NCBI GenBank assembly: GCA_050943135.1
Contig: JBMNOP010000002.1
Span: 211,919 to 275,918, forward strand
DNA length: 64,000 nt
Origin: RUG695 sp050943135
GTDB taxonomy: Bacteria; Planctomycetota; Planctomycetia; Pirellulales; Thermoguttaceae
Reading direction: 5' to 3'
The translations under genes were made by a program, and so were the position numbers. Of the stretch, positions 7,842 through 17,090 are shown one piece after another (the stretch's first letter is position 1; every line of letters begins with the position of its first letter). The notes below the pieces were generated by a model. The model worked only from the letters and a program-made list of their open reading frames with translations, searched no databases and had not been told where the DNA came from.

Positions 7842-8879
7842 ATGGATAGGGGCCGTATTCTTTTTCCGTTTCTTTTTCTTTTCCTTCTTCCCTTTGCGAC
7901 TGCCCAAGATACATTCAGCGGTCCGCAAATAGCTTTGGCCGAACGGGGGCTTGCCACCCTTCCGACCGATGCCGGACAGTTTTGGATGGTTTATGATCTG
8001 ACCCCATACACAGGGCTTTATCCGAACCTACCCTCTCCGGAACAGACGATTCTCAACTGGATCCTTCAAGATACCGGAAAGGAATTCTGGTTTAAAGAAC
8101 CGTTTGGCGTGATTTCGGCTTCCAAAGAAAAACTCTACGTCTACCACACGGCACAGGTTCAACAGTACATCTCGAATGTTCTCGACCGTTTTATGGACGC
8201 CGAGAAAAAAAAGATTCTCTTCCGCATCGAAATCTTCATTCTCGGTTCCCCCGATTGGCGCACGAGAACAGCCTCTTTCCTTCGTCCCTATCCTGTCGGC
8301 CGACAGGAAATATCGGGCTGGGTGATGGACAAGAGCAACGTGCAATCATTTCAGCAAACCCTGGCCAGGCGTTCCGATTATACAGCTCTGAATGCAGCTC
8401 GTTCCGACGTTCCGAATACCGAACTTTTCGGATGGGTTCTTCCTGTGTCGGAACGAACCTACGTACGCGACATTCAGGTTGCGGCCTCCTCACCGCAGGG
8501 TTATGTCAGTGACGTCCAAAAGGTAGACGAGGGATATCGATTTGAGGCCACCCCCCTCGTCTCAACCAACGGGGAACAGGCAGAGATCCTCTTTTCCTGC
8601 AGTTCCACCGTATTGGAAAAAACACTTCCCATTCCGCTAAAAATCCCGACGGCCTCGGCGCCCCGACAGCAACTCAACGCCGAAACCCCGCAGATCGCAC
8701 GCACCGAAATTATCGATAAGGTATCGTTCCCACTCGACCAGGTCTTCCTTCTTGACCTGGGAATGGTTCCGATGCCCGAAGAAGCATCGGTCGGCAAAAC
8801 CCCTTCCCTCTCCGAGATCGTTACAGGCAAATCGGTCTATAAGAATGTTCTCGTTCTGATCCGGAAAAACGACCTCTGA
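7842..8879 (+). CDS. Secreted protein of unknown function
   Basis: 345 aa. Residues 1-22 form a clear Sec signal peptide (Phe/Leu-rich core, ATAQ cleavage). The mature part has a segment around 85-125 (GVISASKEKLYVYHTAQVQQYISNV begins it) that looks like the small alpha-beta domains of secretin N-terminal regions, where a strand precedes a helix preceding a strand; a second beta-rich half follows (about 190-270). I do not recognise a family with confidence and see no catalytic motif. It lies alone between fabF and a convergent glycosyltransferase gene. A periplasmic or surface role is inferred from the signal peptide only. Confidence 0.75.
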   Translation: MDRGRILFPFLFLFLLPFATAQDTFSGPQIALAERGLATLPTDAGQFWMVYDLTPYTGLYPNLPSPEQTILNWILQDTGKEFWFKEPFGVISASKEKLYVYHTAQVQQYISNVLDRFMDAEKKKILFRIEIFILGSPDWRTRTASFLRPYPVGRQEISGWVMDKSNVQSFQQTLARRSDYTALNAARSDVPNTELFGWVLPVSERTYVRDIQVAASSPQGYVSDVQKVDEGYRFEATPLVSTNGEQAEILFSCSSTVLEKTLPIPLKIPTASAPRQQLNAETPQIARTEIIDKVSFPLDQVFLLDLGMVPMPEEASVGKTPSLSEIVTGKSVYKNVLVLIRKNDL

Positions 8880-8970
8880 AATGCGTCTGCCGGAAAATTG
8901 CCGAGGTGGGTTAACCCGACGGAACAGAAGCTTCGCGTTCATTTAAAACCGAGACGGAAAAGATTTCGGC

Positions 8971-10407
8971 TCATCTCCTTTTCTCGACAGACGGGGGAAA
9001 TGTCGAGACACGTTCACTTTCCTCGGACGTCGGTGATCCGCCGACAACGATCGGTTCTCCCTCCCGTTTGGTGATCAGCATACGCAATCCAATGACGGCA
9101 AAGATCGGGATAATTGTCATTGCCGGAGCGCGCATTCGCATATTTGTCCAATAGAGAAGGTGTGGCAACTGGACCGCAATCAACAGGAACATAAGCCATG
9201 ACCAGTTCGACCAATAGGGAGAAACCAAAAGCCGACGACGAGACGAACTCACGAGAGGAACACAGACATGAAGTGCTCCCAGAAGAGCCAGTGAAAGTTC
9301 AATGGCATAAAAAACTCCGACGGTGTAGCGGCAAATCCCCTGAAACCACGACTCGTCGGGGTCAACTCGATAAGGAATAAACTGCCACAAATTTCCGAAC
9401 CGGACCAGCGCGGCAACAAACGCACCCCGCGGATTTTCGTACATCTCCTTATGAGCTTGCTCATAGGCCAATTCATCGCGACGGAGTTCCCACGCCGTTC
9501 CCGTCGCACCATATTGCTCGGCATCTTCGGCTTGAATCGATTCCCACTGACGCTGAAATTCTTCGGAATCCCAGGGACCGGAAAAAGGACCCGGATCGGA
9601 ATTGTGGGCATAGAGATATCGATTATTCGCCAAATAAAGCGTGTAGCCGCCATGCGTCGTCGTGAAGACCGTTTCACCCATTTTGAGCTGATTCCGAACC
9701 CCCCAGGTCATCAAAACCGCGGCAAATCCCAAAATGTAGGATAAGACAAAACGAAACCGCAGTTTCCGTCTCACGGAATAATTGAGTAACCCCAAAAACA
9801 CGAGTAGGCCGAATCCGAAAAAGACGGGCCGGCAAAGAGCGGCCGCCCCCGCGAGCAAACCGATCCCGAGAAAGGATTTGAGTCCCTTTTGGCGCGGCAT
9901 CATTGCCAGGGTCAAGAGCCAGATAATGAGTACCGCCAAAAAAGCGGCAAGCGTTTCGGTCATCACCATCCGTGACTGCGCCAACAGGATCGGATCGATC
10001 GCCGTCAAAAGGGCCGCGGCAAACGCCCATTTGCGGGGAAAGGTAAGAATCAAAGCCAATTTATAGGCGATCAAAACGGTAAGTACCCCCAGAATCCAAT
10101 GGAGCAGGGCCGTCGCGCTCCGCTCGGAAAGGAGATAGGCCGGCACCGTTTCAGACAGGCGCGTCGTTTCCGGAGTCAGCGTATAGACAGCACGTAAAAT
10201 TACCGGATAGAGCGGAGGACGGTAGGCCGTCGGTGTTTCCCCATCCCCGAAAACGGCGTTGTTGCGAAGATTTTCCGCAAGAGCTCGATAGTTATCGGGA
10301 TCAGCATCAAAAGAATCCATCTTGACAAGCACGACGGTCCCGCGGATCACAAATGCCAAGACAAAAAGCAGAAAAAAGGGAGTTTTGAACCGCGAGGAAA
10401 AAAACAT
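8971..10407 (-). CDS. GT39/ArnT-type integral membrane glycosyltransferase
   Basis: 478 aa with about 11-12 hydrophobic segments. It fits the dolichyl-phosphate-mannose protein mannosyltransferase / ArnT superfamily, which moves a sugar from a lipid carrier to a protein or lipid outside the membrane. Seen: an N-terminal membrane helix followed by DSFDADPDNYRALAENL (acidic residues of the first extracytoplasmic loop), TAYRPPLYP and RMVMTETLAAF, both typical of the family. The C-terminal tail is soluble. The sugar and acceptor are unknown. It is convergent with the preceding secreted-protein gene. Confidence 0.85.
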   Translation of the reverse strand: MFFSSRFKTPFFLLFVLAFVIRGTVVLVKMDSFDADPDNYRALAENLRNNAVFGDGETPTAYRPPLYPVILRAVYTLTPETTRLSETVPAYLLSERSATALLHWILGVLTVLIAYKLALILTFPRKWAFAAALLTAIDPILLAQSRMVMTETLAAFLAVLIIWLLTLAMMPRQKGLKSFLGIGLLAGAAALCRPVFFGFGLLVFLGLLNYSVRRKLRFRFVLSYILGFAAVLMTWGVRNQLKMGETVFTTTHGGYTLYLANNRYLYAHNSDPGPFSGPWDSEEFQRQWESIQAEDAEQYGATGTAWELRRDELAYEQAHKEMYENPRGAFVAALVRFGNLWQFIPYRVDPDESWFQGICRYTVGVFYAIELSLALLGALHVCVPLVSSSRRRLLVSPYWSNWSWLMFLLIAVQLPHLLYWTNMRMRAPAMTIIPIFAVIGLRMLITKREGEPIVVGGSPTSEESERVSTFPPSVEKRR

Positions 10408-10580
10408 GGCTCAGTTCTCTCTTACCGGAAAAATCCCTTTTGGTAATCGAAAGAAAGAATTTTGAGCGAAAGGAACCACCGCTTCAAAACTCCCCGTTCC
10501 ACCCTTTTATGCCGAATGACGATCCGTAAAGAGTTTTGAAACCCACGACTCACGAATCGATTCCGAATCGACGCCCTGAT

Positions 10581-10608
10581 ATTTTAGAAACTATTTTCAT
10601 AATAGCAA
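10581..10608 (-). promoter_or_regulatory. Promoter candidate for the GT39-like gene
   Basis: On the minus strand TTGCTA (10603-10608), 16 bases, TAAAAT (10581-10586). The leader to the start at 10407 contains the 10-bp inverted repeat TTCAAAACTC (10483-10492) / GAGTTTTGAA (10531-10540). Confidence 0.4.
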
Positions 10609-10629
10609 GTGTTTTTCCGAAATTCGGGA

Positions 10630-11043
10630 TCACAAAAGATCTCTCTCGTACATCTTTTTTTGTTCCGATTTCTTTTCGGCAACCGCCGCTTCGGATTCTT
10701 TTCTGTCGCGAAGATTCTCAAGAACCTTTACCTCACGAACCGACTCTCTCAGTTTGTTCCGCGCTTCCGAGACCGCACCGGCCGCCCGAAGGAGTTCGAA
10801 AGCCGTCTCTTTTTTCAGACGGCTCAACTCCTGCTGGCGCGCTTCACAGAGTCGAAGTTCTTCGAGGGGAATCGGTCGCCGTGTTTCGGCCTGACGCCAC
10901 TCCGCCTGATTTTGCTCCAAGAGCGCATCGAGTTCGACGATCTTCGTGCGCAAGGCCTGTTCCCGTGATTCGGCATCCAGGAGCGCGAGCCGCCGTTGGT
11001 CGCGACTGTTTTCACGCAATTTGATCAAGGAAGCGATTTTCAT
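10630..11043 (-). CDS. FliJ-like coiled-coil protein
   Basis: 137 aa, almost entirely helical and charged. The start MKIASLIKLRENSRDQ and heptad-rich Arg/Glu/Ala pattern resemble FliJ/YscO export chaperones, which feed substrates to the flagellar or type III export ATPase. The ATG at 11043 follows the upstream stop by 11 bases, with AAGG before it. No flagellar gene is near; instead it is the third gene of a unit with two putative outer-membrane proteins. It may therefore be an unrelated coiled-coil protein of similar composition. Confidence 0.55.
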   Translation of the reverse strand: MKIASLIKLRENSRDQRRLALLDAESREQALRTKIVELDALLEQNQAEWRQAETRRPIPLEELRLCEARQQELSRLKKETAFELLRAAGAVSEARNKLRESVREVKVLENLRDRKESEAAVAEKKSEQKKMYERDLL

Positions 11044-11054
11044 TTCGAGCCTTT

Positions 11055-12572
11055 TCAGAAAGTCAATCGAAGCCGTGCGATCCCCGCGGGCTTGGGTCGC
11101 ACGTTGTCGTCCCGGAAACCGGCGGGGGTCCATCCCTCGATCTCCAAATGGCGAGCGAACACAAGACCTCCTTCGACGGCCCAGTTGACGTCACCGGTTG
11201 TTTTCTTTTCGATGCCGCCAAGGAGCCGATAATCGTAATAGGATATCTTGGCATTGTTTCCCCAGAGATCACGCTCTTCGCCGTCGGGTTTAATCGCCCA
11301 GGAACCGCCGCTCAGCTCGCCGGAAACGTAGATCCAATATGGGGAGTTCCCCTCCTCAATTTCGGGAATCCCCCTCATCCAGGTGATCCGCCGGGCGGCT
11401 TTGGCCCTCGGAAAAACGGCATCAAGATAGGAATCTTCGTTCGGACGCCACGAAATGCCGAAAACGGGAACAATTTTCCAATTGGAAATATCCTGATACG
11501 AGGCTCCGACCAAGATTCGGGTCGTCTCGTTCCATCTCCAAATTCCGATCACGTTACCGGTAAAACGAAGCGCGTCGCTCGAACTTGTTTTCATATCGGA
11601 GTTCCAGGAAGCGCCAAACCCGAGATTGAGCATAAAACATTGGGAAAGAGGGGCAAGCCATTCCCCCTGAATCCCTCCGGTATAAAGCCCGACCTTCTTT
11701 CCGAAGATCGGTTCAAGATATTCGGAGATCGTCAGATCGGTCCAGGAAAAACGGGGAGTCACCATGAGCAGGTGATCCGGGTCGGGAAACGGAAGAGCGA
11801 AGCGAGCCGAGCCGCCGAAGGTTGTCATTCCGCTTTTGCGCTCGCCGACATTTGGGATATATTCGGCTTCCCCCCAAACCTGCTGGAAAAAGCCGTCCCT
11901 TCGAATGGTCGGTGTGACAAAGAAATCGGCAACGGCACTCTCTTCTTCCTCTCGGCCATCCTCGCCGATCGCCGAATAGTAACCACTCGGCGGCGTGTCC
12001 AAAACCGGAGCGGGAAGGTTGGGACTGTAAGGATCATACACCTGACCTCCCTCCCCGTAAATCGTTCCGCCGGAAGTCAGAAAGTAGGTGTTCTGCGCGG
12101 GAGCTAGATAATTTCCGTCGCCCGAGGCTGTAGGCGAACCGTCGTACCAAGGGAGAACCGGGGAAGAGTCGGGGACAAATTCGCCATCGGAAAGAAGTCC
12201 TCCGCCGACGGTACTGCGCCGTGTCACCGAGGCGGTTCGTACAGTCCGCCCGGTCGGGATTGTTCCCATCAACCGTTCCGTCAGATAGGGGGAAGACGAT
12301 GTAATCACCTCGCCATCTGAAGAAGATTCGGTAATGTGGAACCGACCGTCCGATTCCGGAATGATTTCGGGAGGAGCAACCAGCGTAGAGGTGGGAACCC
12401 TTTTTTTCTGTTTTGATTTTCCTCTTGTGTAACCGACCAAACCTCGCTCGGGTGGTGTATAATTTGTAATACCGACCTGACTTTTAAAGGGCCCCTGTGC
12501 GAAAAGCTCCCCCGAGATGGTAAGAAGAACGACCAGGAGCGTCAGCGCAAAGGAAGAAACACGGCGCGGCAT
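11055..12572 (-). CDS. Putative outer-membrane beta-barrel protein (DUF6268-like), copy 2
   Basis: 505 aa. Sec signal peptide (1-25, ending LFAQ), a low-complexity linker rich in Ser/Pro/Gly (30-210), then about 270 residues of alternating aromatic/hydrophobic strands with Gly turns, finishing with the aromatic C-terminus RLRLTF expected for barrel assembly. Its start codon ATG directly abuts the TAA of the upstream gene (TAAATG), so translation is coupled. The second half resembles the preceding protein (YYDYRLLGG against YNDYRVGLG), so the two are paralogues. Confidence 0.7.
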   Translation of the reverse strand: MPRRVSSFALTLLVVLLTISGELFAQGPFKSQVGITNYTPPERGLVGYTRGKSKQKKRVPTSTLVAPPEIIPESDGRFHITESSSDGEVITSSSPYLTERLMGTIPTGRTVRTASVTRRSTVGGGLLSDGEFVPDSSPVLPWYDGSPTASGDGNYLAPAQNTYFLTSGGTIYGEGGQVYDPYSPNLPAPVLDTPPSGYYSAIGEDGREEEESAVADFFVTPTIRRDGFFQQVWGEAEYIPNVGERKSGMTTFGGSARFALPFPDPDHLLMVTPRFSWTDLTISEYLEPIFGKKVGLYTGGIQGEWLAPLSQCFMLNLGFGASWNSDMKTSSSDALRFTGNVIGIWRWNETTRILVGASYQDISNWKIVPVFGISWRPNEDSYLDAVFPRAKAARRITWMRGIPEIEEGNSPYWIYVSGELSGGSWAIKPDGEERDLWGNNAKISYYDYRLLGGIEKKTTGDVNWAVEGGLVFARHLEIEGWTPAGFRDDNVRPKPAGIARLRLTF

Positions 12573-13901
12573 TTAGAAGGCGAACCCCGCTTTAAGGTAA
12601 ACGGCACTCTTCGGTTTGTAGAGGGATGTGGAGTGGGCATAAAGCTGGCGGCCGAATGCACCACCGACTTCAAAGAAACCGTTGAATCCGGACGGACATT
12701 CAAACTGAAGTCCGAGTCCAACCCGGTAATCGTTGTAATCGAGGTTATAGGTTCCGTCGAAATCTCTCGTCAGCCATCGACCGCCGCCGATATCCCCTTG
12801 AAGGTATCCCCACCACTTCGTCTCGTTCAGATTGGCGAGATAGTGGGAAAGACGCGGATTCGGAAAAACAAGATACCAATCGTTTTTGTCATTCGGAATC
12901 CAACGAATCCCACCGGAAGGTAGGAGCTTGTAACGGTTTCGTCCGTAATAGACCACACCACCGATCGCGGTAACCTGCTCGTTGATTTTCAAGGTCGCCA
13001 AACCGCGACCACGAATGAAAAAGGCGTCGCTGTTGACCTTTTTAAACGAAGAAGCCACTCCCACCTGTACCCAAAGATCGGCGCCGATTTCTTCACTGAA
13101 CTGCGGCTTGGCTCCAAACCCAAGCGACGCGTCAAACGTTTCGCCGGGCATCGAGTGAACATTCACCAGATCGGGCATATCCCAGAACTGCATTCCGAAA
13201 TTGGGAGAAAGGTACCAATACCCACTAACACCATCCTGGTTGGCGTGCGGCAGATATTTGCAGGGAAAGTTGAACTGAATGTTGAAATCGAAATCGTGAA
13301 GACCGAGTCCGGAATTACCGCTCTTCGGAATAAATGTATAGGCGGCCGATGTCCCCTCCCAGAACCGTTTCATTGTCTGAACCGGTTGACTGAAGAAATT
13401 AGGATTGGAATCGGTGGGAAAAGGAGGAGCAACATTCCCGGAGGAGGGGGTCAATGTGCCCGCATCCGTCGGTGGGGCAACCGAAGTCGTCGACTGCGGA
13501 GCCGAGCTCCCCGCACCGCTGAGGGTCGGAGCCTGGTCGGCCGCCGAAACACCGGCGGTGGACTGGGCGACAAGGACCGGAGACGTCTGAACCGCAGTCC
13601 AATAGGCATCGGAACTTTGCCCGAGAATTAGCGAAGAGGAGGAAAAATCGAATCCGATCGGGTCCTCTGATCTATCTTCCGACAGAATATCTTCGGTAAG
13701 CGACTCAATCGAAGCTCGGCAAGGGAACATTTCGATCTGCGGATCACCAAGTGCCGTCAGCCGGAATTGTTCGGCATAAAATCCATCGGCAAAAGAAGAA
13801 ACACAAACCTGCACGAACAGCACCGCGGCAAAGAGGCAAAAGCTCTTTGTCCGGAGTAAAAACACCTGTCCTTTCAGTGCTCCGTTCATCGTTGATTTCA
13901 T
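12573..13901 (-). CDS. Putative outer-membrane beta-barrel protein (DUF6268-like), copy 1
   Basis: 442 aa from ATG 13901, chosen for AGGGG seven bases upstream; a longer frame to 13952 would run into the promoter. A signal peptide ends near SSFADG. Residues about 60-165 are Ser/Thr/Pro/Ala-rich. The rest is a strand-rich region ending in the aromatic KAGFAF. It is the first gene of a three-gene unit with its paralogue and the FliJ-like protein. The family name DUF6268 is from memory; the surface-barrel fold is inferred from strand pattern and terminal Phe. Confidence 0.7.
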   Translation of the reverse strand: MKSTMNGALKGQVFLLRTKSFCLFAAVLFVQVCVSSFADGFYAEQFRLTALGDPQIEMFPCRASIESLTEDILSEDRSEDPIGFDFSSSSLILGQSSDAYWTAVQTSPVLVAQSTAGVSAADQAPTLSGAGSSAPQSTTSVAPPTDAGTLTPSSGNVAPPFPTDSNPNFFSQPVQTMKRFWEGTSAAYTFIPKSGNSGLGLHDFDFNIQFNFPCKYLPHANQDGVSGYWYLSPNFGMQFWDMPDLVNVHSMPGETFDASLGFGAKPQFSEEIGADLWVQVGVASSFKKVNSDAFFIRGRGLATLKINEQVTAIGGVVYYGRNRYKLLPSGGIRWIPNDKNDWYLVFPNPRLSHYLANLNETKWWGYLQGDIGGGRWLTRDFDGTYNLDYNDYRVGLGLQFECPSGFNGFFEVGGAFGRQLYAHSTSLYKPKSAVYLKAGFAF

Positions 13902-13923
13902 AGAAAAACCCCTAGTTGGGCAG

Positions 13924-13952
13924 AGGATACTAAAATCGGAAAAATCGGTCAA
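13924..13952 (-). promoter_or_regulatory. Promoter of the tandem barrel-protein unit
   Basis: On the minus strand TTGACC (13947-13952), 17 bases, TATCCT (13924-13929), about 20-25 bases before the start codon at 13901, leaving a short leader with the AGGGG ribosome site. Confidence 0.7.
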
Positions 13953-14014
13953 GGCATATTATTTCCGCCGTGTTCCTTTTGGCGGACGCCTCTTCCTTTA
14001 ACACGGAAATCGCT

Positions 14015-14020
14015 TATAAT
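14015..14020 (+). promoter_or_regulatory. -10 box immediately before birA
   Basis: Perfect TATAAT ends only 7 bases before the birA ATG at 14028. Transcription would begin at or next to the start codon, so the birA-holB message may be leaderless. No convincing -35 hexamer is present. Confidence 0.45.
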
Positions 14021-14027
14021 TTGGGGC

Positions 14028-14615
14028 ATGAGCACCGAAAATTGGAACCGATTAACAAAGGTAACACGTCTGGTCAAAGTCTTTCGCTACAGCGAGATTC
14101 CCTCAACCAATGACCGCGCCGGCGCCTATTTAAGGCGGATTCGCAAACCAATGACCGGTCCGGTTCTCTTTGCCGCCGACCGCCAAACTGCCGGTCGCGG
14201 GCGGGGTGCCCACACATGGTGGTCGCCCGACGGCGGACTTTTTCTCTCGTATGCTGCCCGAAGATCCGATTTCGGTATTTCCGATGGTGAAAGCGTCGAG
14301 CTTTCCCTTTCCGCGGCGCGGGCGGTCGCCCAAACAGTTCGCCGTCAGGGATCGGCGCTCCATCCCGAGGTGTTCTCAATACAGGTCAAGCCCCCCAACG
14401 ACGTCCTGCTCAACGGTCGGAAGGTTTGCGGCATTCTGATCGAGTCTCCCTCTCCGGAAACGGTCATCATCGGGATCGGGGTCAATCTGAATACCCCTTC
14501 TCTTCCGATCCCCAAAGAATTGCACAGTCGGTTTATCGCCATCGAGATGGTACTTGGCTCGCCGCTTGACCCACTTGATTTTGTTACCGAATTAACCCAA
14601 AGACTTTTCCCATGA
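14028..14615 (+). CDS. birA: Biotin--[acetyl-CoA-carboxylase] ligase
   Basis: 195 aa. Makes biotinyl-AMP and attaches biotin to the carboxylase carrier protein. Seen: STNDRAG (ligase motif I), the biotin/ATP loop TAGRGRGAHTW, and KPPNDVLLNGRKVCGILIE (usual KWPNDV, here Trp replaced by Pro), then IIGIGVNLN. There is no N-terminal DNA-binding domain, and the C-terminal SH3-like domain is missing or very short, so this is a minimal, non-regulatory enzyme. The stop overlaps the next start (ATGA), coupling it to holB. Confidence 0.9.
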   Translation: MSTENWNRLTKVTRLVKVFRYSEIPSTNDRAGAYLRRIRKPMTGPVLFAADRQTAGRGRGAHTWWSPDGGLFLSYAARRSDFGISDGESVELSLSAARAVAQTVRRQGSALHPEVFSIQVKPPNDVLLNGRKVCGILIESPSPETVIIGIGVNLNTPSLPIPKELHSRFIAIEMVLGSPLDPLDFVTELTQRLFP

Positions 14616-15781
14616 GCTGGCAGGGAATCGAAGGACACGATCGAATCGCTGAAATGTTCTCTCGTGCGTTTACGCGCGGGCGTCTGGAAGGGAGCTTTCT
14701 TTTCACCGGACCGGAAGGAATCGGAAAACGTTCCTTTGCATTTCAGCTGGCCAAAACGATTCTCTGCTTGTCACCGCGAGGGTTCGCCCCCTGCGGGGAA
14801 TGTGAGTCGTGCCGACTTTTTGACCTTCGATTCGTCCCGATCAAAGAGGAAGTGATCACCAGCGAAAAGGTCGCCAAGGCCAGGGAACGAGCGGCCCAAA
14901 AAGTTAAAGAGAAGAAGAAGAAACAGGCTGCAGCAGAAAACGACCCATTCCATGTCGAGATCCCGAATCATCCCGACTTTTACTATATTGCCAAACCGGC
15001 CGATCGCACACAACTGCCACTGGAACTTTTGATCGGTCCGAAGGAAGACCGTGGAACAAGCGGGCTTTGTCATGATCTTTTTCGGACCCCCTTCTTCGGC
15101 AATCGAAAGGTCGCGGTCATCGACGATGCCGATACGCTCAATGAAGAAGGCGCCAATGCGCTTCTCAAAACGCTGGAGGAACCACCGAGAGGTGCGTTGA
15201 TGATACTGATCGGCACCAGTCCTGCCAAGCAACTTCCGACGATCCGTTCCCGTTGCCAGTCGGTTCGCTTTTCACCCCTTTCGACACGCGATCTGGCAAC
15301 CGTTCTGGTCAACAACGGAATGGCTATCGATTTTGAGGAAGGGGTGCGACTCGCCAAATATGGCGACGGTTCATGCAAAACAGCAATACTACACAAAGAC
15401 GATTCCCTCCGAAAGTTTCGCCCCGAACTATATATGGAGCTCGTCAAGGGAACCCCGGATTTCGTAAAATTCTCGAAAAGCGTCAACGATTTCGTCGAGA
15501 GCGGAACAAAAGACGCACAGACTCGACGTCGACGTCTGACGATTGTACTTACCTATGCCGCTCGTTTTTACCGTGACCTGCTCCGTTTCCTTTCGGGAGA
15601 TGAATCGGTTCTTGTCGGAAACCATGATTCGGGACAAGCGCTGCGCCAAGCGGCACAGAAAGGTTCTTCTTCCCTCACGGTAGCCCAAAATGCCGAACGA
15701 ACCATCGAAGCACTCGAACAGATCGACCGGATGGGGAACCTCTCCTACATTGTCGAGTCGTGGATCAGCGATCTGCGGTAG
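14612..15781 (+). CDS. holB: DNA polymerase III delta' subunit (clamp-loader, HolB-like)
   Basis: 389-aa AAA+ protein of the clamp loader. Seen: Walker A GPEGIGKRSF (about 34-43), a zinc-binding cluster CGECESC, and the region NEEGANALLKTLEEPP followed by SRCQSVRF (sensor I and arginine region). Between the zinc cluster and the ALLKTLEEP motif is an extra Lys/Glu-rich insert (about 80-110) not usual in the Proteobacterial protein. The C-terminal third is helical. Translated by stop-start overlap from birA. Confidence 0.9.
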   Translation: MSWQGIEGHDRIAEMFSRAFTRGRLEGSFLFTGPEGIGKRSFAFQLAKTILCLSPRGFAPCGECESCRLFDLRFVPIKEEVITSEKVAKARERAAQKVKEKKKKQAAAENDPFHVEIPNHPDFYYIAKPADRTQLPLELLIGPKEDRGTSGLCHDLFRTPFFGNRKVAVIDDADTLNEEGANALLKTLEEPPRGALMILIGTSPAKQLPTIRSRCQSVRFSPLSTRDLATVLVNNGMAIDFEEGVRLAKYGDGSCKTAILHKDDSLRKFRPELYMELVKGTPDFVKFSKSVNDFVESGTKDAQTRRRRLTIVLTYAARFYRDLLRFLSGDESVLVGNHDSGQALRQAAQKGSSSLTVAQNAERTIEALEQIDRMGNLSYIVESWISDLR

Positions 15782-15821
15782 GAGAAACGTCGCGCCCCAA
15801 GGCCGCCGCGACCGAATAACC

Positions 15822-17090
15822 TTACATATCGGTCCCGTCATTTTCCGTGAAAAGGGATGCGAGGTTTAGAAGGGTCCGAACCGCGACTTCCATTTTGTCC
15901 ACCGAGAGCCATTCGGTAACCGCGTGAAAATTATTCCCACCGGTAAAAATGTTGGGGGTCGGAAGCCCCTTTTCGGTCAGGCGCGAACCATCGGTTCCTC
16001 CGCGAATCGGTTTCCAGTACGGCTCGGCACCGGAAAGACGAACCGCCTCTTCCAGACACGTCAGTATGCGGGGATGTTCTTTCAGTCCTTCTGCCATATT
16101 CGGGTACTGTTTTTTGTACTCGGCATGCCACCGGGCGCTCGGGTTCAGCACCTGATGCCGTGCGAGGATCTCATCCAAAATACGACGATTTTCGGCCATA
16201 TCGGCATCGGTAAACCCACGAAGAATAATATGTGCTTCCGCCGAAGCCACGTCGCCCGACATGGAACAGAGATGAATGTAAGGTTCCCGCCCGTCGGTCC
16301 TCTCGGGCGAGCGGTCGGCAGGCAAATCCGAGACGAATCCGGCCAGTGCCCGTACGGCGCTGACCATCACGTCTTTAGCCGTTCCGGGATGAATATCAAC
16401 CCCTTTGACCTTGAGAAGAAACTGTTCGGCCGAAAACGTCTCTTTGTTGATCTCACCGGGAAGTTCTCCGTCGACGGTATAGGCAAAATCCGCGCCGAAC
16501 CCTTCGATATCAAAAAAATCGGTTCCGCGCCCGACCTCTTCGTCGGGAGTAAAAGCAATCCGGATCTTTCCGTGGCGATGGGGTTGTCCGCCAATCTTTT
16601 CGTTCAAAAGACGGTCGGCAGCCGTCATGATCGCCGCCACCCCCGCCTTGTCGTCGGCACCGAGGAGGGTAGAACCGTCGGTAACGACAAGCGTGTCCCC
16701 CACACAACGCTTCAGCCCTTCCGATTCGGGAATCTCGACTCCGGATTCAAGTCGGATCGAGCCGCCGCAATAATCGATCAGCTTCGGACGCACATCTTTT
16801 CCCGAAGTATCGGGTGCGGTGTCGAGGTGAGCGATCCACCCCATCACCGGAATCGAAGCGGCCGCCTGTTCCTCGGCCGGCCGAGGATCGGGGATGGTTG
16901 CGGTCACATAACCATGCTTGTCCTGAACAACCTCAACAGCCCCCATCGCACGAAGTTCTTCGGCAAGAAGCGCCCCGAGCCGCCGTTGGCCCGGCGTACT
17001 CGGCACCTCGGAAATACCTTCCTTCGACGTCGTTTCGACACGAACATATCGCAAAAAACGATCTAACGCAGATTGAAACATTCCTGACAC
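15822..17090 (-). CDS. pepT: Peptidase T (tripeptidase)
   Basis: 422-aa zinc aminotripeptidase of family M20, removing N-terminal residues from tripeptides in the cytoplasm. Seen: GWIAHLDTAPD with zinc ligand His, LLGADDKAGVAA with the bridging Asp, TPDEEVGRG with the catalytic Glu pair, TVDGE, and IRGGTDGSRLTEKGLPTPN near the C-terminus. The start is GTG 17090, with GAGG six bases upstream; ATG 17081 is the alternative. It is convergent with holB, with only 40 bases between the stops. Confidence 0.95.
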   Translation of the reverse strand: MSGMFQSALDRFLRYVRVETTSKEGISEVPSTPGQRRLGALLAEELRAMGAVEVVQDKHGYVTATIPDPRPAEEQAAASIPVMGWIAHLDTAPDTSGKDVRPKLIDYCGGSIRLESGVEIPESEGLKRCVGDTLVVTDGSTLLGADDKAGVAAIMTAADRLLNEKIGGQPHRHGKIRIAFTPDEEVGRGTDFFDIEGFGADFAYTVDGELPGEINKETFSAEQFLLKVKGVDIHPGTAKDVMVSAVRALAGFVSDLPADRSPERTDGREPYIHLCSMSGDVASAEAHIILRGFTDADMAENRRILDEILARHQVLNPSARWHAEYKKQYPNMAEGLKEHPRILTCLEEAVRLSGAEPYWKPIRGGTDGSRLTEKGLPTPNIFTGGNNFHAVTEWLSVDKMEVAVRTLLNLASLFTENDGTDM

